From CBDEUK01 sp965250225 (GTDB taxonomy: Bacteria; Pseudomonadota; Gammaproteobacteria; Eutrophobiales; Eutrophobiaceae), in the NCBI GenBank assembly GCA_965250225.1, contig CBDFNQ010000026.1:92472-156471 (forward strand): DNA of 64,000 nucleotides. The letters run 5' to 3'. Both the position numbers and the translations under genes were made by a program. Positions within the stretch are counted from its first letter, which is position 1. Every line of letters starts with the position of its first letter. Under the pieces are notes generated by a model, which had not been told where the DNA came from, searched no databases, and saw only the letters and a program-made list of their open reading frames with translations. This document shows positions 63,214-64,000 of the stretch, in pieces.

Positions 63214-64000
63214 TCACCCTTCCGTTTTTGTTTTTCTGACATTCGTCACGATAGCGACGCTATCAATGCCAGCCTATGCGGCTGTTTTAGACATCCCAGT
63301 CTCTAGCACCAACGATGACGCCGAAGAAACCCTCGCCACGGGCTCAGTCTATCTAAACAGTGACGATTTAGAGATGGTTGACAATGCGGGTGACTTGCAG
63401 GCCGTCGGGGGTGCGCTTTGCCGGGATGACGATCCCAGTAGGGGGCAGTGATCAGCAATGCCTACATCCAGTTTCAGGCCGATGAAGTCGACAGTGCCAC
63501 AGCGACATTGGTGGTGAGGGGAGAAGCGACAGACAATGCTCAAGCGTATACCGGCACCAACAGCGAGATCACAAATCGCCCAACCACCACCGCATCGGTG
63601 ACATGGTATCCGTTGGATTGGAACGCCACCGGGGATGTGGGGATTGAACAGCAAACGCCGGACCTAACGGCCGTCATACAGGAGATCGTCGACCGTTCAG
63701 GCTGGACATCGGGGAAACGCCTTAGCCCTGATCGTGACGGGCAGTGTAAGCGGGTGGCTGAATCCTATGATGGCGGCGCAGCACCGATATTACACGTAGA
63801 ATACAGCGACAATAACACCGCACCCACCCTCAACATCACCTCCCCGACGGATGGCACAACAAAGACGCAAGGAACAAATATCACCTTCAGTGGTGCCGCC
63901 TATGACAACGAGGATGGCAACCTCAGCTCTTCCATCCAATGGACATCAGACATTAATGGGGCCATTGGCACAGGCGCCAGTATCAACATCAGCAGTTTGA
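63214..64000 (+). pseudogene. Large secreted surface protein, 5' part, with frameshifts (runs past the window)
   Basis: A signal-peptide-like stretch (VFVFLTFVTIATLSMPAYA) is followed by AVLDIPVSSTNDDAEETL. The expected text then switches frame: an extra G in the GGGGG run near 63407-63411 and another near 63440-63444 would restore AVGVRFAGMTIPVGAVISNAY-type sequence. The next frame gives AYIQFQADEVDSATATLVV, EITNRPTTTASVTWYPLDWN and TPDLTAVIQEIVDRSGW. An insertion of A near 63712-63716 and a loss of G near 63746 compensate each other around residues that should read NALALIVTGS. ESYDGGAAPILHVEYSD and an Ig-like repeat (NTAPTLNITSPTDGTTKTQG) follow to the window end. The domain type occurs in large extracellular proteins. 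No in-frame start codon precedes the signal. The lower boundary is approximate. Confidence 0.7.

Overview
This window is a chromosomal segment of a gammaproteobacterium, AT-rich by eye with no phage or plasmid genes. The assignment rests on gene order: UPF0149-pepP-ubiH-ubi hydroxylase diverging from a zapB-like/zapA pair followed by a 6S RNA-like region, dusB-fis-purH-purD followed by an HU-family gene, and a soluble transhydrogenase. The genus cannot be fixed from what is visible. No rRNA, tRNA, CRISPR array or intact transposase gene was recognised.

Layout. 1-17 kb: a minus-strand operon for an MSHA-like pseudopilus / type IV pilus-type machine (sigma-54 response regulator, mshM, secretin mshL, mshN, ATPase mshE, mshG, mshI, mshJ, mshK and two unusual prepilin-like proteins), bounded at its far end by a convergent membrane histidine kinase. 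17-21 kb: the activated-methyl cycle (metF, ahcY, metK), with a complete SAH riboswitch and promoter in front of ahcY. 21-29 kb: a thioredoxin-like protein and the carbon cluster tkt-gap-pgk-pyk-fba (class I aldolase). 29-36 kb: a patchy region with dispersed repeats, a fused HigB-HigA toxin-antitoxin ORF, a purC-carbonic anhydrase-rhomboid operon, a VOC protein, a frameshifted lipoprotein hydrolase, an autotransporter remnant and a FecR-domain protein. 36-53 kb: dense housekeeping genes (glnS, two ubiquinone hydroxylases, pepP, zapA, 6S RNA, ilvA, rpiA, dtd, hemF, hisB-hisH, HU, purD, purH, fis, dusB). 54-56 kb: an AT-rich three-gene cassette of unknown function headed by a TIGR04255-family protein. 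56-62.6 kb: sthA, then a moxR-DUF58-transglutaminase-(cNMP/GGDEF) operon. 62.6-64 kb: a small non-autonomous transposable element with an apparent target duplication, then the start of a large, frameshifted surface protein running off the window.

How it fits together. The central metabolic genes form coherent pathways: tkt, rpiA, fba, gap, pgk and pyk for sugar phosphates; metK, ahcY and metF for S-adenosylmethionine recycling, with SAH sensed by the riboswitch; purC, purD and purH for purines. The accessory parts are where genes are broken (hydrolase, autotransporter, surface protein) or remodelled (HigBA), and this is also where several of the repeats lie. The best candidates for undescribed biology are the TIGR04255 cassette, the fused HigBA protein, the atypical pseudopilin cluster with its flanking two-component pair, and a covarying two-hairpin repeat family found at 18.1 kb and 42.0 kb.
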